Shown here: positions 25,230-34,145 of the stretch, in pieces
Layout of the letters: every line of letters begins with the position of its first letter
Numbering within the stretch: the first letter of the stretch is position 1
DNA from: Rossellomorea sp. SC111
GTDB taxonomy: Bacteria; Bacillota; Bacilli; Bacillales; Bacillaceae_B
Direction: 5' to 3'
Length of the DNA: 62,970 nt
Assembly (NCBI RefSeq): GCF_024733565.1
Contig: NZ_JANIOC010000002.1
Span: 1-62,970, forward strand
Notes under the pieces: generated by a model
The model's input: only the letters and a program-made list of their open reading frames with translations
What the model was told of the DNA's origin: nothing
The model's database searches: none
Made by a program: the position numbers and the translations under genes

Positions 25230-25751
25230 TTAAAACCTGTTCTTCTTTAGAGGGACACGGCCGATGACGTGGGAAACATTGTCCTCCCCTATTTCTTCTA
25301 AAGTGATTTCCTCTACAATTGTATGATAGCTTTCCCTCCAATTCTTATACTTTTCAAGCGCATTGATATATTCTTCTCTGTTTCCAGGCCGACCGAGAGT
25401 GATATGGGGTAAGTATGTAAAGTGGGGATTCCGATAAGACTCCAGTATTCCTTTATACAAATCATCATGTATTTGAATAAGGTAGTCGTTGCCTTTTTTA
25501 ACATTTAAGAATAAAAATTCACCGCCAGAACCTGTCACATCCCTTAAGGTCAAGCTGAATGGGGGAATGTGCTCCGCTACCGATTTTATATGGTCCAGGA
25601 TGTCATTATGGGGAATAGAAGATTCAAAAGGGAAAACGAGTGTAATATGGGGAGGGATTTTATCCGACAGAGGGTCATGCCTATTCCTGATCTCCTGGAT
25701 GTTTTCAATTGATTGAAATGAAGGGAAGATATGGATCGCTCTTTTCATCAT
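25230..25751 (-). CDS. 2H phosphoesterase / 2'-5' RNA ligase-like protein
   Basis: 173 residues with the two HxT motifs that define the 2H superfamily: PPHITLVFPF (His35, Thr37) and LPHITLGRPG (His116, Thr118). The spacing matches small YjcG/LigT-like members. Such enzymes open 2',3'-cyclic or 2'-5' phosphodiester bonds in RNA-derived substrates. Start at tandem ATGs after AAAGGAG. It lies just downstream of a small membrane-anchored protein gene, 9 bp away. Confidence 0.87.
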   Translation of the reverse strand: MMKRAIHIFPSFQSIENIQEIRNRHDPLSDKIPPHITLVFPFESSIPHNDILDHIKSVAEHIPPFSLTLRDVTGSGGEFLFLNVKKGNDYLIQIHDDLYKGILESYRNPHFTYLPHITLGRPGNREEYINALEKYKNWRESYHTIVEEITLEEIGEDNVSHVIGRVPLKKNRF

Positions 25752-25760
25752 GATGCTCCT

Positions 25761-26054
25761 TTACTGGCAGGGTGATTCCTGATTTTCAATGAGTGTATAC
25801 GATGTGCGTTCGAATGATGCCCTGAAACACTCTCCTTCCTTTGTTTTATAGAGAGCCTTATAGATTTTTACGCTGCTCTTTGTAGTATGGGTCTGAATGA
25901 TTCCCACCACCTTGGAATCCGGTGCCACCGTACGAATGGAGGATTGAATACTGTTGTGTAAAATGCTCCGTTTGTATACATATACTACAATGACAAAAGC
26001 TATAAGAAAGATGAACATCCACCTTAATCCCTTTAATAGAAATGTCTTGTTCAC
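25761..26054 (-). CDS. Small membrane-anchored protein, unknown
   Basis: 97 residues with a GTG start. Basic N-terminus (MNKTFLLKGLRW), one transmembrane helix (about 12-28) and a mostly extracytoplasmic domain with two cysteines (GECFRAS...ESPCQ). No family recognised. It is upstream of the 2H phosphoesterase gene with 9 bp between, so probably co-transcribed. Confidence 0.55.
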   Translation of the reverse strand: MNKTFLLKGLRWMFIFLIAFVIVVYVYKRSILHNSIQSSIRTVAPDSKVVGIIQTHTTKSSVKIYKALYKTKEGECFRASFERTSYTLIENQESPCQ

Positions 26055-26104
26055 GGTTCAGCCCCATCTCCCTCATAACTTTTTTTCTTCTTAAGAATGC
26101 TTCC

Positions 26105-26830
26105 CTACCTTAACTTTTCAAATAGACGCTTGGCCAGGGATAGCGCAGCTTCATTATCTCCATGAAGACAAATCGTGTCTGCCTGGATGGGTACGGTCTT
26201 CCCATCAATCGAAATCACTTCTTGTTTTTCTACCATTCTAAGAACCTGTTTTTCCACTTCGTCCCCGTCATGAAGTACAGCATTTGGAAGAGAGCGTGGA
26301 GTTAATGAACCATCGGATTGATAGGCTCGATCGGCGAATACTTCATGTGCTACATGCAAGCCCACTTCTTCACCAGCCCTTGTCAGTTCACTTTGTGACA
26401 GGCCAAAAAGAGTGAGGGTGGGGTCAAGGTCGTAAACGGCTTCAGCTATCGCTTTAGCCATTGTGAAATCCTTTGCAGCCATATTGTACAAAGCCCCATG
26501 TGGTTTTACATGTGATAGTTTCCCGCCTTGCGCTTTTGTAAAAGCATATAATGCCCCTATCTGATATTGAATGAGAGCATAAGTCTCTTCAGGGGAGATC
26601 TGCATCATTCTTCTTCCAAATCCCTGGATATCCGGCAGCCCGGGATGCGCCCCCATCTTCACTTGATTTTTCAATGCGTTTGAAACAGTCTCTTTCATCA
26701 CAAGGGGATCTCCCGCATGAAAACCGCAAGCGATATTGACGGATGTAACATAGTTCATCATTTCTTCATCTTTTCCTATCGTATATGCACCAAAACTTTC
26801 CCCTAAATCACAATTTAAGTCAATTTTCAT
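26105..26830 (-). CDS. pxpA: 5-oxoprolinase subunit A (LamB/YcsF family)
   Basis: 241 residues. MKIDLNCDLGESFGAYTIGK is the LamB/YcsF signature, followed by NIACGFHAGDPLVM, MGAHPGLPDIQGFGRR and HVKPHGALYN. PxpA works with PxpB and PxpC in ATP-dependent opening of 5-oxoproline to glutamate. In Bacillus the three subunits are usually neighbours, but no pxpB or pxpC is next to this gene; it may pair with copies elsewhere. Confidence 0.9.
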   Translation of the reverse strand: MKIDLNCDLGESFGAYTIGKDEEMMNYVTSVNIACGFHAGDPLVMKETVSNALKNQVKMGAHPGLPDIQGFGRRMMQISPEETYALIQYQIGALYAFTKAQGGKLSHVKPHGALYNMAAKDFTMAKAIAEAVYDLDPTLTLFGLSQSELTRAGEEVGLHVAHEVFADRAYQSDGSLTPRSLPNAVLHDGDEVEKQVLRMVEKQEVISIDGKTVPIQADTICLHGDNEAALSLAKRLFEKLR

Positions 26831-26975
26831 TTTTTCATCCTTTCGAGCATGAGAATGTATTGTAACATTCTGAATTCTTCTTCATCATATCATAAAAGTA
26901 CGTCCATTTGTTTACTCTGTAGATAGACTGCTAGTAAGACATGTATTTTCTCATCAAATTTTAATCTTGTTTTAA

Positions 26976-27003
26976 TTGAGTTCACTTTTTTGGGCGTTAC
27001 AAT
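26976..27003 (+). promoter_or_regulatory. Sigma-A promoter of a candidate small RNA
   Basis: TTGAGT (26976-26981), 16-bp spacer, TACAAT (26998-27003). It faces no protein gene and is followed at about 110 bp by a strong terminator. Confidence 0.55.
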
Positions 27004-27009
27004 GAAACT

Positions 27010-27157
27010 TGCTTATGAATAAGGATTTATCACTCCCTAAACAGAATGTAAGTGGGGTAGCTTTCTATTCTGTTTAAATCTTTATTATGTAAGACCCATT
27101 CTAATTTCTTTCCTTGGAAGACAAAAGCCTTGCTGAAGCTTTTGTCTTCTTTTTTTA
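27010..27157 (+). ncRNA. Candidate orphan small RNA of about 148 nt
   Basis: The stretch runs from a plausible sigma-A promoter (26976-27003) to a near-ideal terminator (27117-27157: GAAGACAAAAGC / GCTTTTGTCTTC plus T-run). Inside is a 10-bp perfect stem TAAACAGAAT / ATTCTGTTTA (27038-27047 and 27067-27076) whose 19-nt loop contains GUGGGGU, then a single-stranded AU-rich linker. The longest ATG frame is 20 codons without a ribosome-binding site, so it is probably non-coding. No known Bacillus RNA family is recognised, and no downstream gene is available for it to act on in cis. Confidence 0.5.
27117..27157 (+). terminator. Strong intrinsic terminator with no upstream protein gene
   Basis: Perfect 12-bp stem GAAGACAAAAGC / GCTTTTGTCTTC, 9-nt loop, T-run. 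It is the 3' end of the candidate small RNA. Confidence 0.9.
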
Positions 27158-27205
27158 TTTCATTAGACTCTTTTAACAAAGAATCTTGTTTTTGCAGAAG
27201 CAAGT

Positions 27206-27436
27206 GGTGGTTGATTTCCGCTGCAGGTGCTCGCTTTCCGCGGGGCGTGAGTTGAGCCTCCTGCTTTCAAGATGTCCAGCTATAGGGCTTAGGGGCTCGA
27301 GGTCATAAGCCAAGCCCGCCAAAAAGGACAAAAACGCCTTTCCGGCAGACTTGGCTTATGCTTGTCGCCCCTGGGCAAAGCCCTTTCGCTTTTCTGTTTT
27401 CCCGCAGGAGTCGAGCACCTTCCGCTCCAATCAACT
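27206..27436 (-). repeat. Palindromic intergenic repeat carrying a second, nested repeat
   Basis: Outer arms: GTTGATT (27210-27216) with AATCAAC (27429-27435), and AGGTGCTCG (27225-27233) with CGAGCACCT (27412-27420). The centre, about 27268-27398, is a different palindrome: GTCATAAGCCAAG faces CTTGGCTTATG, flanked by GGGGCTCGA and TGTCGCCCC. Similar hairpins occur alone in other Bacillus genomes. Apparent minus-strand frames here are by-products. Confidence 0.78.
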
Positions 27437-27522
27437 GATTTTGAAAATTTATTAACACATAAAGATTGACAGAAAAAAAGATAGTCCTTGTTAGAATAAC
27501 GACAAGAGTCATTCTTTTAAAT

Positions 27523-27558
27523 ATAAAAAATAGACAGGGAAGATGTTCTCCGCCTGTC
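27523..27558 (-). terminator. Terminator overlapping the stop of a small membrane-protein gene
   Basis: On the minus strand GACAGG and CCTGTC form a stem that includes part of the stop codon region, followed by a T-run. Confidence 0.65.
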
Positions 27559-27742
27559 AGTGGTTTTGTTGCCCGTTATTGGGGATGAGTTTCATTTTAT
27601 GGAGCCATCCTTTCATTTTTCCTGCATTTTTTTTCCTCTCAGGCTGGTTCTCCATAATCCTGGTACGTAAAAGGTAATAAACGAGTTCTTCCGATAGGAC
27701 GATGAGGATAAAGAAAGAAATAATCACGACGATCCAAGTCAT
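27557..27742 (-). CDS. 61-residue single-TM protein, unknown
   Basis: The ATG at 27742 has an AAGGGGGAAA site; upstream in-frame codons do not. One N-terminal transmembrane helix (MTWIVVIISFFILIVLSEEL) is followed by a basic cytoplasmic tail (PERKKNAGKMKGWLHKMK). No family recognised. It is divergent from the two-component system genes. Confidence 0.55.
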   Translation of the reverse strand: MTWIVVIISFFILIVLSEELVYYLLRTRIMENQPERKKNAGKMKGWLHKMKLIPNNGQQNH

Positions 27743-27960
27743 ACATTTTCCCCCTTTTGCTCTCAACTATGTTTATGGATATATCTACCACATTATGCGA
27801 ATAATGAAACATGATCAGGAATAACGAACAGAGTCATAAAGATGATTATAATATGATTATGTAAAATGGTTTATCTCTTAATAAAAACTCACCTTTTTCT
27901 CATTTTATTTTAATGATGCAGGAGGAAAATAAGGGTATTGATAAAAGGGAGGTTAGAACC

Positions 27961-28086
27961 ATGTGGATTCGAATTATTCCTATTTTATTTTTCAGCTTTA
28001 CAGCGATAACATTAATGACATATCAAGGCATTGAAATATTCCATGCCCTAAATGATTTTATTTTCAATAAAAGTAAATTAAAATAA
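27961..28086 (+). CDS. 41-residue membrane peptide upstream of the two-component genes
   Basis: A small gene with an AAAGGGAGG site 7-8 nt before its ATG, reading MWIRIIPILFFSFTAITLMT plus 21 residues. A single transmembrane helix is followed by a short basic tail ending KSKLK. It ends 30 bp before the response-regulator start and could be co-transcribed with it, perhaps as a small modulator of the kinase. The role is inferred from position only. Confidence 0.5.
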   Translation: MWIRIIPILFFSFTAITLMTYQGIEIFHALNDFIFNKSKLK

Positions 28087-28116
28087 AGGGTATCAAGATT
28101 TAGAGCAGGTGATTGT

Positions 28117-28794
28117 GTGAAAAGAATCTTAGTCATTGAAGATGAAAAAAATCTATCCCGATTCATTGAATTGGAACTGAAATACGAAGGATATGAAGTC
28201 GGCCTTGCCTATGACGGGAGAGACGGTCTGGATCAGGCCCTTAACGAAGAATGGGATATCATCCTCCTTGACCTGATGCTCCCCGGATTAAATGGATTGG
28301 AAGTGTGCAGAAGGGTCAGGCAGGTAAAGGCCATCCCGATCCTGATGATTACTGCAAGGGACAGCGTAATGGATCGGGTATCGGGGCTTGACAGCGGTGC
28401 GGATGATTATATTGTCAAACCGTTTGCAATTGAAGAGTTGCTAGCAAGGCTAAGGGCTGTGTTCAGGCGCGCCGTAAAAGAGGAAGCTGCACAACAGACC
28501 ACGTTTCATTACCGGGATATCATCGTATACAAGGAGTCCAGGCAGGTTTTTAAGCTAGAAGATGAAATTGACGTCACCAAACGGGAGTATGACCTTTTAC
28601 TTACTTTTTTAGAGAACAAGAATATCGTGTTGACCCGTGAAGTCCTCCTCAATAAAGTATGGGGATACGATACGGAAGTAGAAACGAATGTTGTGGATGT
28701 CTACGTAAGGTATTTAAGGAACAAAATAGATTCTAAAGACGAAGATAGTTATATCCAGACCGTGCGTGGGACCGGTTATGTGATGAGGACATGA
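28117..28794 (+). CDS. OmpR-family response regulator, ArlR-like
   Basis: 225 residues: receiver domain (1-118) with phospho-acceptor Asp52 in DIILLDLMLPG and the Thr/Lys switch residues (MITARD, KPFAIEEL), then a winged-helix DNA-binding domain (130-225). The C-terminal half (LENKNIVLTREVLLNKVWGY followed by DTEVETNVVDVYVRYLRNK) is very close to staphylococcal ArlR and related Bacillus regulators. GTG start. It overlaps the kinase gene by 4 bp. In staphylococci ArlR controls adhesion and autolysis genes; its targets here are unknown. Confidence 0.93.
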   Translation: MKRILVIEDEKNLSRFIELELKYEGYEVGLAYDGRDGLDQALNEEWDIILLDLMLPGLNGLEVCRRVRQVKAIPILMITARDSVMDRVSGLDSGADDYIVKPFAIEELLARLRAVFRRAVKEEAAQQTTFHYRDIIVYKESRQVFKLEDEIDVTKREYDLLLTFLENKNIVLTREVLLNKVWGYDTEVETNVVDVYVRYLRNKIDSKDEDSYIQTVRGTGYVMRT

Positions 28795-30200
28795 ATCCAT
28801 TCATCAATCGTCTTAAGCCTTCTTCCCTTAAGGTGAAGTGGGCTTTTGCAGCAGGGTCAGCTATTTTCCTCGCCTTTTTTTTATTCAGTTTTTTTCAATA
28901 TCATGCCATCAATAAATGGATGCTTGATGAAGAAGAAAGTAACTTTGGCCGGGTCTTGGATGAAATTACTGTCTTCTTTAAACAGAGAGGGAACGATATC
29001 GAGCTTCAGGATATTTATAATAGCCGGGACCTAATGAAACAAATAGCCGAAAAAGACCAGACGATACGGATATTGGATCGTCAAGGGGAACAAGTATTGG
29101 GAATCAGGGGGGAAAATGAGTCAGCCTTCTATGTACCATTTCAACCTGTCAACAATAAATCCGTGGAACTTATAGAATCTGAAGGAAAGAAAATGCTCAT
29201 TGGGCGTTCACCCATCAAATCAACCCGATTTAACGGCTATGTAGAAATCATACAGCCATTGAACCGTTATGAAAACATCATGAAAAATCTTTTCTGGATG
29301 ATGACCATCACGGGGATATTGGCTCTGCTGATCAGTGCAGTCATCGGATATTCTATGGCGAAAAGCTTTGTCCGCCCGTTGAATAAACTTTCTGAAACAA
29401 TGAGGTCCATCGAAAGAAAAGGATTTCACGAAAGAGTAGAGATTGTAAAGGCACATGATGAAATCAGTGACTTATCTCAGATTTTTAATAAAATGATGAG
29501 TCAGATCGAAAAGTCGTTTCAACAGCAGCAGCAATTTGTGGAAGATGCTTCGCACGAATTGAGAACCCCCATTCAGGTACTTGAAGGGCATCTTGCATTA
29601 TTGAATCGTTGGGGAAAAAAGGATCCAACCATACTGGAGGAGTCTTTACAAGTATCCTTAGATGAGCTTGAGCGAGTAAAGCGGCTCGTAGGTGAATTGT
29701 TGGAGCTTTCCAGAGCGGACAGGGAAAAATTCGATTTGGAAAACGCCCGGGCACACGTACAGAAAGTGGTGGATAAAGTGATGAGGGACTTTAGGTTTCT
29801 TCATCAGGAATACACTTTTTCTTGTTTTGATGATTTAAACCACGAAGCGGTGGTAACCATTATGCCGAGGCATCTGGAGCAGATCATGATCATCCTGTTG
29901 GATAATGCCGTAAAGTATTCTGATGAACATTCCGCTATTGAAGTGAAGTTAATGGACTCTCAGGAAGACGTTATCATAGAAGTCAAGGATGAGGGGATTG
30001 GTATTCCTGAAGAAGATCTTCCGAAGATATTTGACCGCTTTTATCGTGTGGACAAAGCAAGAAGCCGCGAGAAAGGTGGATACGGACTGGGGCTTGCCAT
30101 TGCGTCGAAATTGGTCCAAAACTATGATGGTGACATCACCGCCTTTGGAAATCATCCTGATGGGACCATCATTCGACTATCCCTTAAACAAATTCATTAA
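28791..30200 (+). CDS. Sensor histidine kinase, ArlS-like
   Basis: 469 residues. Two transmembrane helices (about 16-38 and 165-190) bracket an extracytoplasmic sensor domain. Then a HAMP linker (AKSFVRPLNKLSETMRSIER), the H-box DASHELRTPIQVLEG with phospho-acceptor His255, and the ATPase domain with N-box (IILLDNAVKYS), G1 (VKDEGIGIPEEDL), F (FDRFYRVD) and G2 (GGYGLGLAIAS). It forms an operon with the response regulator (ATGA overlap). Signal unknown. Confidence 0.93.
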   Translation: MNPFINRLKPSSLKVKWAFAAGSAIFLAFFLFSFFQYHAINKWMLDEEESNFGRVLDEITVFFKQRGNDIELQDIYNSRDLMKQIAEKDQTIRILDRQGEQVLGIRGENESAFYVPFQPVNNKSVELIESEGKKMLIGRSPIKSTRFNGYVEIIQPLNRYENIMKNLFWMMTITGILALLISAVIGYSMAKSFVRPLNKLSETMRSIERKGFHERVEIVKAHDEISDLSQIFNKMMSQIEKSFQQQQQFVEDASHELRTPIQVLEGHLALLNRWGKKDPTILEESLQVSLDELERVKRLVGELLELSRADREKFDLENARAHVQKVVDKVMRDFRFLHQEYTFSCFDDLNHEAVVTIMPRHLEQIMIILLDNAVKYSDEHSAIEVKLMDSQEDVIIEVKDEGIGIPEEDLPKIFDRFYRVDKARSREKGGYGLGLAIASKLVQNYDGDITAFGNHPDGTIIRLSLKQIH

Positions 30201-30206
30201 ATTTAC

Positions 30207-30235
30207 AGACGTCTCAATATTTTTCTGAGACGTCT
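30207..30235. terminator. Bidirectional hairpin between the kinase and Hsp20-like genes
   Basis: Perfect AGACGTCTCA / TGAGACGTCT with a 9-nt loop between convergent genes. It overlaps the end of the Hsp20-like coding sequence. Confidence 0.75.
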
Positions 30236-30726
30236 ATTTCTGTGTACTGCATGTCAATGCTCTTAGGGATTTTCAGTTCCAGGATTCCTTCCTTATATTG
30301 AGCAACAGCACCTTTTTTCTTAACAAGACAAGGGAGGGTGATCACTTGTCTTTCTTCACATCCGGGTATGTTCTCAATGATTGCCTGATTTGACGTGTGA
30401 AAAATTTTCAGCTGCTTCATCCATTCCTCATTCGGTACGTGAAAACGAATATAGATATCTTCAAAGGTTTCGAACACATTGGTAGGAATGGTGGAAGGGG
30501 ATCTGGTTTCTTCCTCGCGTTTCGTTTGCTGCCCCTGATTGCCCATCGGATTCATAAAGGATTGTGCCCCATTCATCATATCATTCGGATTCATCATGCT
30601 GTCCCACCCGCCAGGAAACATCTTCTTCATCATTCCTTGAATATAGTTATCCATTTCTTTAGGGTTCATTTGATTCATTTGATCTTTCATGTTTTTATTG
30701 AAAGGGAATAAACTCCATGGGAACAT
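30214..30726 (-). CDS. Hsp20/alpha-crystallin-like protein, GerT/spore-coat type
   Basis: 170 residues from ATG 30726, which has a GAGGTGG site. Methionine-rich N-terminal region (residues 1-60: NPKEMDNYIQGMMKKMFPGG, NPNDMMNGAQSFMNPMGN), then an alpha-crystallin-like beta domain (VFETFEDIYIRFHVPNEEW, LKIFHTSNQAIIENIPG) ending ILELKIPKSI, the C-terminal beta strand of small heat-shock proteins. The layout recalls B. subtilis GerT, a coat-associated Hsp20 protein needed for efficient germination. A general chaperone role is the alternative. Confidence 0.7.
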   Translation of the reverse strand: MFPWSLFPFNKNMKDQMNQMNPKEMDNYIQGMMKKMFPGGWDSMMNPNDMMNGAQSFMNPMGNQGQQTKREEETRSPSTIPTNVFETFEDIYIRFHVPNEEWMKQLKIFHTSNQAIIENIPGCEERQVITLPCLVKKKGAVAQYKEGILELKIPKSIDMQYTEIDVSEKY

Positions 30727-30735
30727 GTGAACCAC

Positions 30736-31279
30736 CTCACTTTAAACATAGTAAATAACCCTTTTGTTTCCTTCTGATTCTATCCTATGCATTGGATGGG
30801 CGATAAGTTCAATTCTTTAGATGCATGAGGGAGGTTGCGACTGAAAAATCTTTGCCTATGACTCTGTAAATATAGCACTAAACAAAAAAACGTAGAAAAT
30901 AACAAAAAATATTTGGTTTTTTTAGGTAACAGTAGTAAGATGGTTTATGAAAAAAGTACCCTAACATAGGGATACAAGAAGGTGAAAGAGAAAGCGCTTA
31001 ATAAAATATTATTTCAGAATAGTCGTTATACAGAAAGGTTTTTATGTAATTTATTATGGGAATATAAGTAATATTCGCATAAGGAGTATGGAAAACAAAA
31101 TTTTAAGAAATTTGTTATAAAGACTTTATCTTACTACTGCACAGTGATAAAATGTCCTTGTAAGCGTTTTTATGTATTAAAAATTACTATTCTTGCATAA
31201 TGAATACCGTTAATTGAATTGTAAGAATACATGATACCCAAATTATACTAACTGGCAAAATAGTTGGAGGTTTTTCACA
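30736..31279 (+). promoter_or_regulatory. Long upstream region of odhAB
   Basis: About 540 bp with no convincing gene on either strand. It is AT-rich and contains two sites resembling the CcpA consensus TGWAANCGNTNWCA: a strong one at 31159-31172 and a weaker palindromic AAAGCGCTT at about 30990-30999. I could not fix a -35/-10 pair with confidence. Confidence 0.5.
31159..31172 (+). promoter_or_regulatory. Candidate cre (CcpA) site upstream of odhA
   Basis: TGTAAGCGTTTTTA matches TGWAANCGNTNWCA at 13 of 14 positions, about 110 bp before odhA. B. subtilis odhAB is known to be glucose-repressed; direct CcpA control here is inferred. Confidence 0.55.
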
Positions 31280-34126
31280 ATGAAAAAGCAATCTGCAAAA
31301 GGGGAACCGTGGCAATCGTTTTACGGACCAAACCTTGGTTATGTAATGGAGGTTTATGAACAATTCCTTGAAGATCCATCAGATGTGGATCCTGAACTAA
31401 AGGAATTATTCGAACAATGGGGACCTCCCACCGTTGAAGATGTAAAGGTGATCGCGAGCGCCCAGCACGGTGATTCATCGTTTACACTACCTGAACAGCC
31501 TACTGCCTTGAGTAAAATGGTGGCTGCGGTTAAATTAGCAGATAATATTCGTACATATGGTCACTTAGCTGCGGATATTAATCCCCTTAATGACCGGAAT
31601 AAGGATACGAGAAGAATTGAACTTTCTGAATTTAATCTAACAGAAGAAGATTTAAAGCAAATACCTGTTGATTTCTTATGTCCGAATGCACCTTCCCATA
31701 TAAAGGACGGTCTTCAGGCCATTCAGCACTTAAGACAGGTTTACACAAATAAGTTGGCATTCGAATATGCACATGTTCATGAGCTCGAAGAGAAAAATTG
31801 GTTAAGGGAAAAAATAGAGTCTGGATCTTATTTCCCTCCACTTTCTAAAGAGAAGAAAATGGCGTTATTAAAACGCCTTGCCCAAGTGGACGGATTTGAA
31901 AAATATGTTCATCGTACCTTTGTAGGGCAGAAGCGCTTCTCAATTGAAGGATTGGACACGATGGTTCCATTACTGGACGAGATGGTTCGTTATTCTGTTG
32001 AATCAGGTGCTAAAACCGTCAATATCGGAATGGCTCATCGAGGACGTCTGAATGTCTTGGCACATGTCATCGGAAAACCATACGAAATGATTTTTGCAGA
32101 ATTCCAACACGCTCCGAGTAAGGACTTAATTCCTTCTGAAGGATCGATCGGCATCACCTTTGGATGGACGGGAGACGTTAAGTACCATTTGGGTGCAGAC
32201 CGTGAAATTTCTCCACAGCAGTCACCGACCGCCCGTGCACGGGTGACGCTTGCCAACAACCCGAGTCACTTGGAAGTTGTCAGTCCGATCGTTGCCGGAT
32301 ACACACGTGCGGCCCAGGAAGTCCGGGAAGATAAAGGCAACCCACAGCAATCTCCTGAAGCTTCATATGCCGTCATGATACATGGGGATGCTGCCTTCCC
32401 GGGTCAAGGTGTCGTTGCTGAAACCTTAAATATGAGTCAACTGCGCGGATATAATACAGGTGGATCTATTCACCTTATCGCCAACAACATGATAGGTTTC
32501 ACAACTGAAAGCCGTGATTCACGTTCGACAAAGTATGCATCAGATACGGCCAAGGGCTTTGAAGTGCCAATTGTGCATGTCAATGCGGATGATCCTGAAG
32601 CATGTTTAGCTGCAGCAGTCCTTGCCTATGAATATCGTAAAACATTCGGTAAAGACTTTGTCATTGATTTAATCGGCTACAGACGTTTTGGTCATAATGA
32701 GATGGACGAACCGATGGTAACAAATCCATTGATGTATTCAGTCATACAGAATCATCCAAATGTTAAGAAAATGTATGCTGATAAACTCATTTCAGAGGGT
32801 ATCGTAACGGATGCAGATGTAGAGAAGATGGATTCTGAAATCGAGGAAGAATTAAAAGCTGCCTATAATAAAGTACCAGCCAAAGACGATGATCCAGATA
32901 CGGTCCTTGCTCCTCCTGAGTATGTAGCGAATGGACTTCCGGAAATCAATACAAGCGTCGATTTCGATAAGCTGGAAGGGTTAAACAGCGAACTGCTCCA
33001 ATGGCCTGAAGGCTTCAATGTATTCAAGAAATTAGATCGTATCCTGAAGAGACGCAGCCAGGTCTTCGAAGGAAAAGGGAAAATTGATTGGGCGCATGCC
33101 GAGACCCTGGCTTTTGCTTCCATCCTTAAAGATGGCACGCCAATCCGACTGACCGGGCAGGACTCTGAAAGGGGAACATTTGCTCAACGCCACCTGGTAC
33201 TCCATGATGAGAAGTCAGGTGAGGAATATATCCCGTTACACAATCTGAAGGATAGCCATGCCTCATTTGTCGTTCATAACAGTCCTCTTACCGAAACTGC
33301 AGTAGTTGGTTACGAGTATGGATACAATGTGTTCGCACCAGAAACCCTTGTCCTATGGGAAGCTCAATTCGGTGATTTCTCTAATATGGCACAAGTGATG
33401 TTTGATCAGTTCATCTCAGCCGGTCGCGCGAAATGGGGTCAAAAAACTGGCCTTGTCATGCTTCTGCCACATGGTTATGAAGGACAGGGTCCTGAACACT
33501 CCAGCGCCCGTTTGGAACGTTTCCTGCAGCTTGGCGGTGAATATAACTGGACAGTCGCCAACTGTTCAACAGCGGGTCAATATTTTCATATTCTAAGACG
33601 TCAAGCCGCCATCCTCCAAAAAGAAGAAGTAAGGCCGCTTGTCATCATGACTCCAAAAAGCTTACTGCGAAATCAGTTTGCAGCTGTCACGGCAGAAGAA
33701 TTGGCCAATGGGGAATTTCATTCCGTCCTAGAGCAAAAAGGGCTTGGGGAAAGTCCGGATGCGATTGAAAGGGTTGTGCTATGCAGTGGTAAGATTGCGA
33801 TTGATTTAGAAGAGAAGCTTCAGGATATCGATGATAAAGACTGGTTGCACATTCTAAGGGTAGAAGAAATTTATCCTTTCCCTAAAGGGGATATCACAGC
33901 CATCTTAGAAAGGTATCCAAACCTTAAAGAATTGGTCTGGATCCAAGAGGAACCTAAGAATATGGGAGCATGGACATTTGCGGAATCACGACTACGTGAC
34001 ATTGCACCTGATGGTGTCGATGTACATTATATCGGTCGTCGCAGACGTTCCAGTCCATCCGAAGGCGAACCAACTGTACACAAAAAAGAACAATCCCGGA
34101 TCATAAACGAAGCGTTAACCCGATAA
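31280..34126 (+). CDS. odhA: 2-oxoglutarate dehydrogenase E1 component
   Basis: 948 residues, the ThDP-dependent E1o subunit that decarboxylates 2-oxoglutarate and passes the succinyl group to E2 (TCA cycle). It has the short E1o N-terminal helix ([20 protein letters not shown]), the ThDP/Mg2+ motif starting [15 protein letters not shown] (GD at 369-370) and reaching [12 protein letters not shown], and the transketolase C-terminal part including [20 protein letters not shown]. Length matches Bacillus OdhA (about 940). The start has a TTGGAGG site. It forms an operon with odhB, 19 bp downstream. Confidence 0.97.
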   Translation: MKKQSAKGEPWQSFYGPNLGYVMEVYEQFLEDPSDVDPELKELFEQWGPPTVEDVKVIASAQHGDSSFTLPEQPTALSKMVAAVKLADNIRTYGHLAADINPLNDRNKDTRRIELSEFNLTEEDLKQIPVDFLCPNAPSHIKDGLQAIQHLRQVYTNKLAFEYAHVHELEEKNWLREKIESGSYFPPLSKEKKMALLKRLAQVDGFEKYVHRTFVGQKRFSIEGLDTMVPLLDEMVRYSVESGAKTVNIGMAHRGRLNVLAHVIGKPYEMIFAEFQHAPSKDLIPSEGSIGITFGWTGDVKYHLGADREISPQQSPTARARVTLANNPSHLEVVSPIVAGYTRAAQEVREDKGNPQQSPEASYAVMIHGDAAFPGQGVVAETLNMSQLRGYNTGGSIHLIANNMIGFTTESRDSRSTKYASDTAKGFEVPIVHVNADDPEACLAAAVLAYEYRKTFGKDFVIDLIGYRRFGHNEMDEPMVTNPLMYSVIQNHPNVKKMYADKLISEGIVTDADVEKMDSEIEEELKAAYNKVPAKDDDPDTVLAPPEYVANGLPEINTSVDFDKLEGLNSELLQWPEGFNVFKKLDRILKRRSQVFEGKGKIDWAHAETLAFASILKDGTPIRLTGQDSERGTFAQRHLVLHDEKSGEEYIPLHNLKDSHASFVVHNSPLTETAVVGYEYGYNVFAPETLVLWEAQFGDFSNMAQVMFDQFISAGRAKWGQKTGLVMLLPHGYEGQGPEHSSARLERFLQLGGEYNWTVANCSTAGQYFHILRRQAAILQKEEVRPLVIMTPKSLLRNQFAAVTAEELANGEFHSVLEQKGLGESPDAIERVVLCSGKIAIDLEEKLQDIDDKDWLHILRVEEIYPFPKGDITAILERYPNLKELVWIQEEPKNMGAWTFAESRLRDIAPDGVDVHYIGRRRRSSPSEGEPTVHKKEQSRIINEALTR

Positions 34127-34145
34127 GAAAGAGGAGGACATCACA

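Noticed and set aside
27206..27436. CRISPR-like or tandem repeat array
   Set aside because: The repeats are nested inverted repeats, not direct repeats with spacers.
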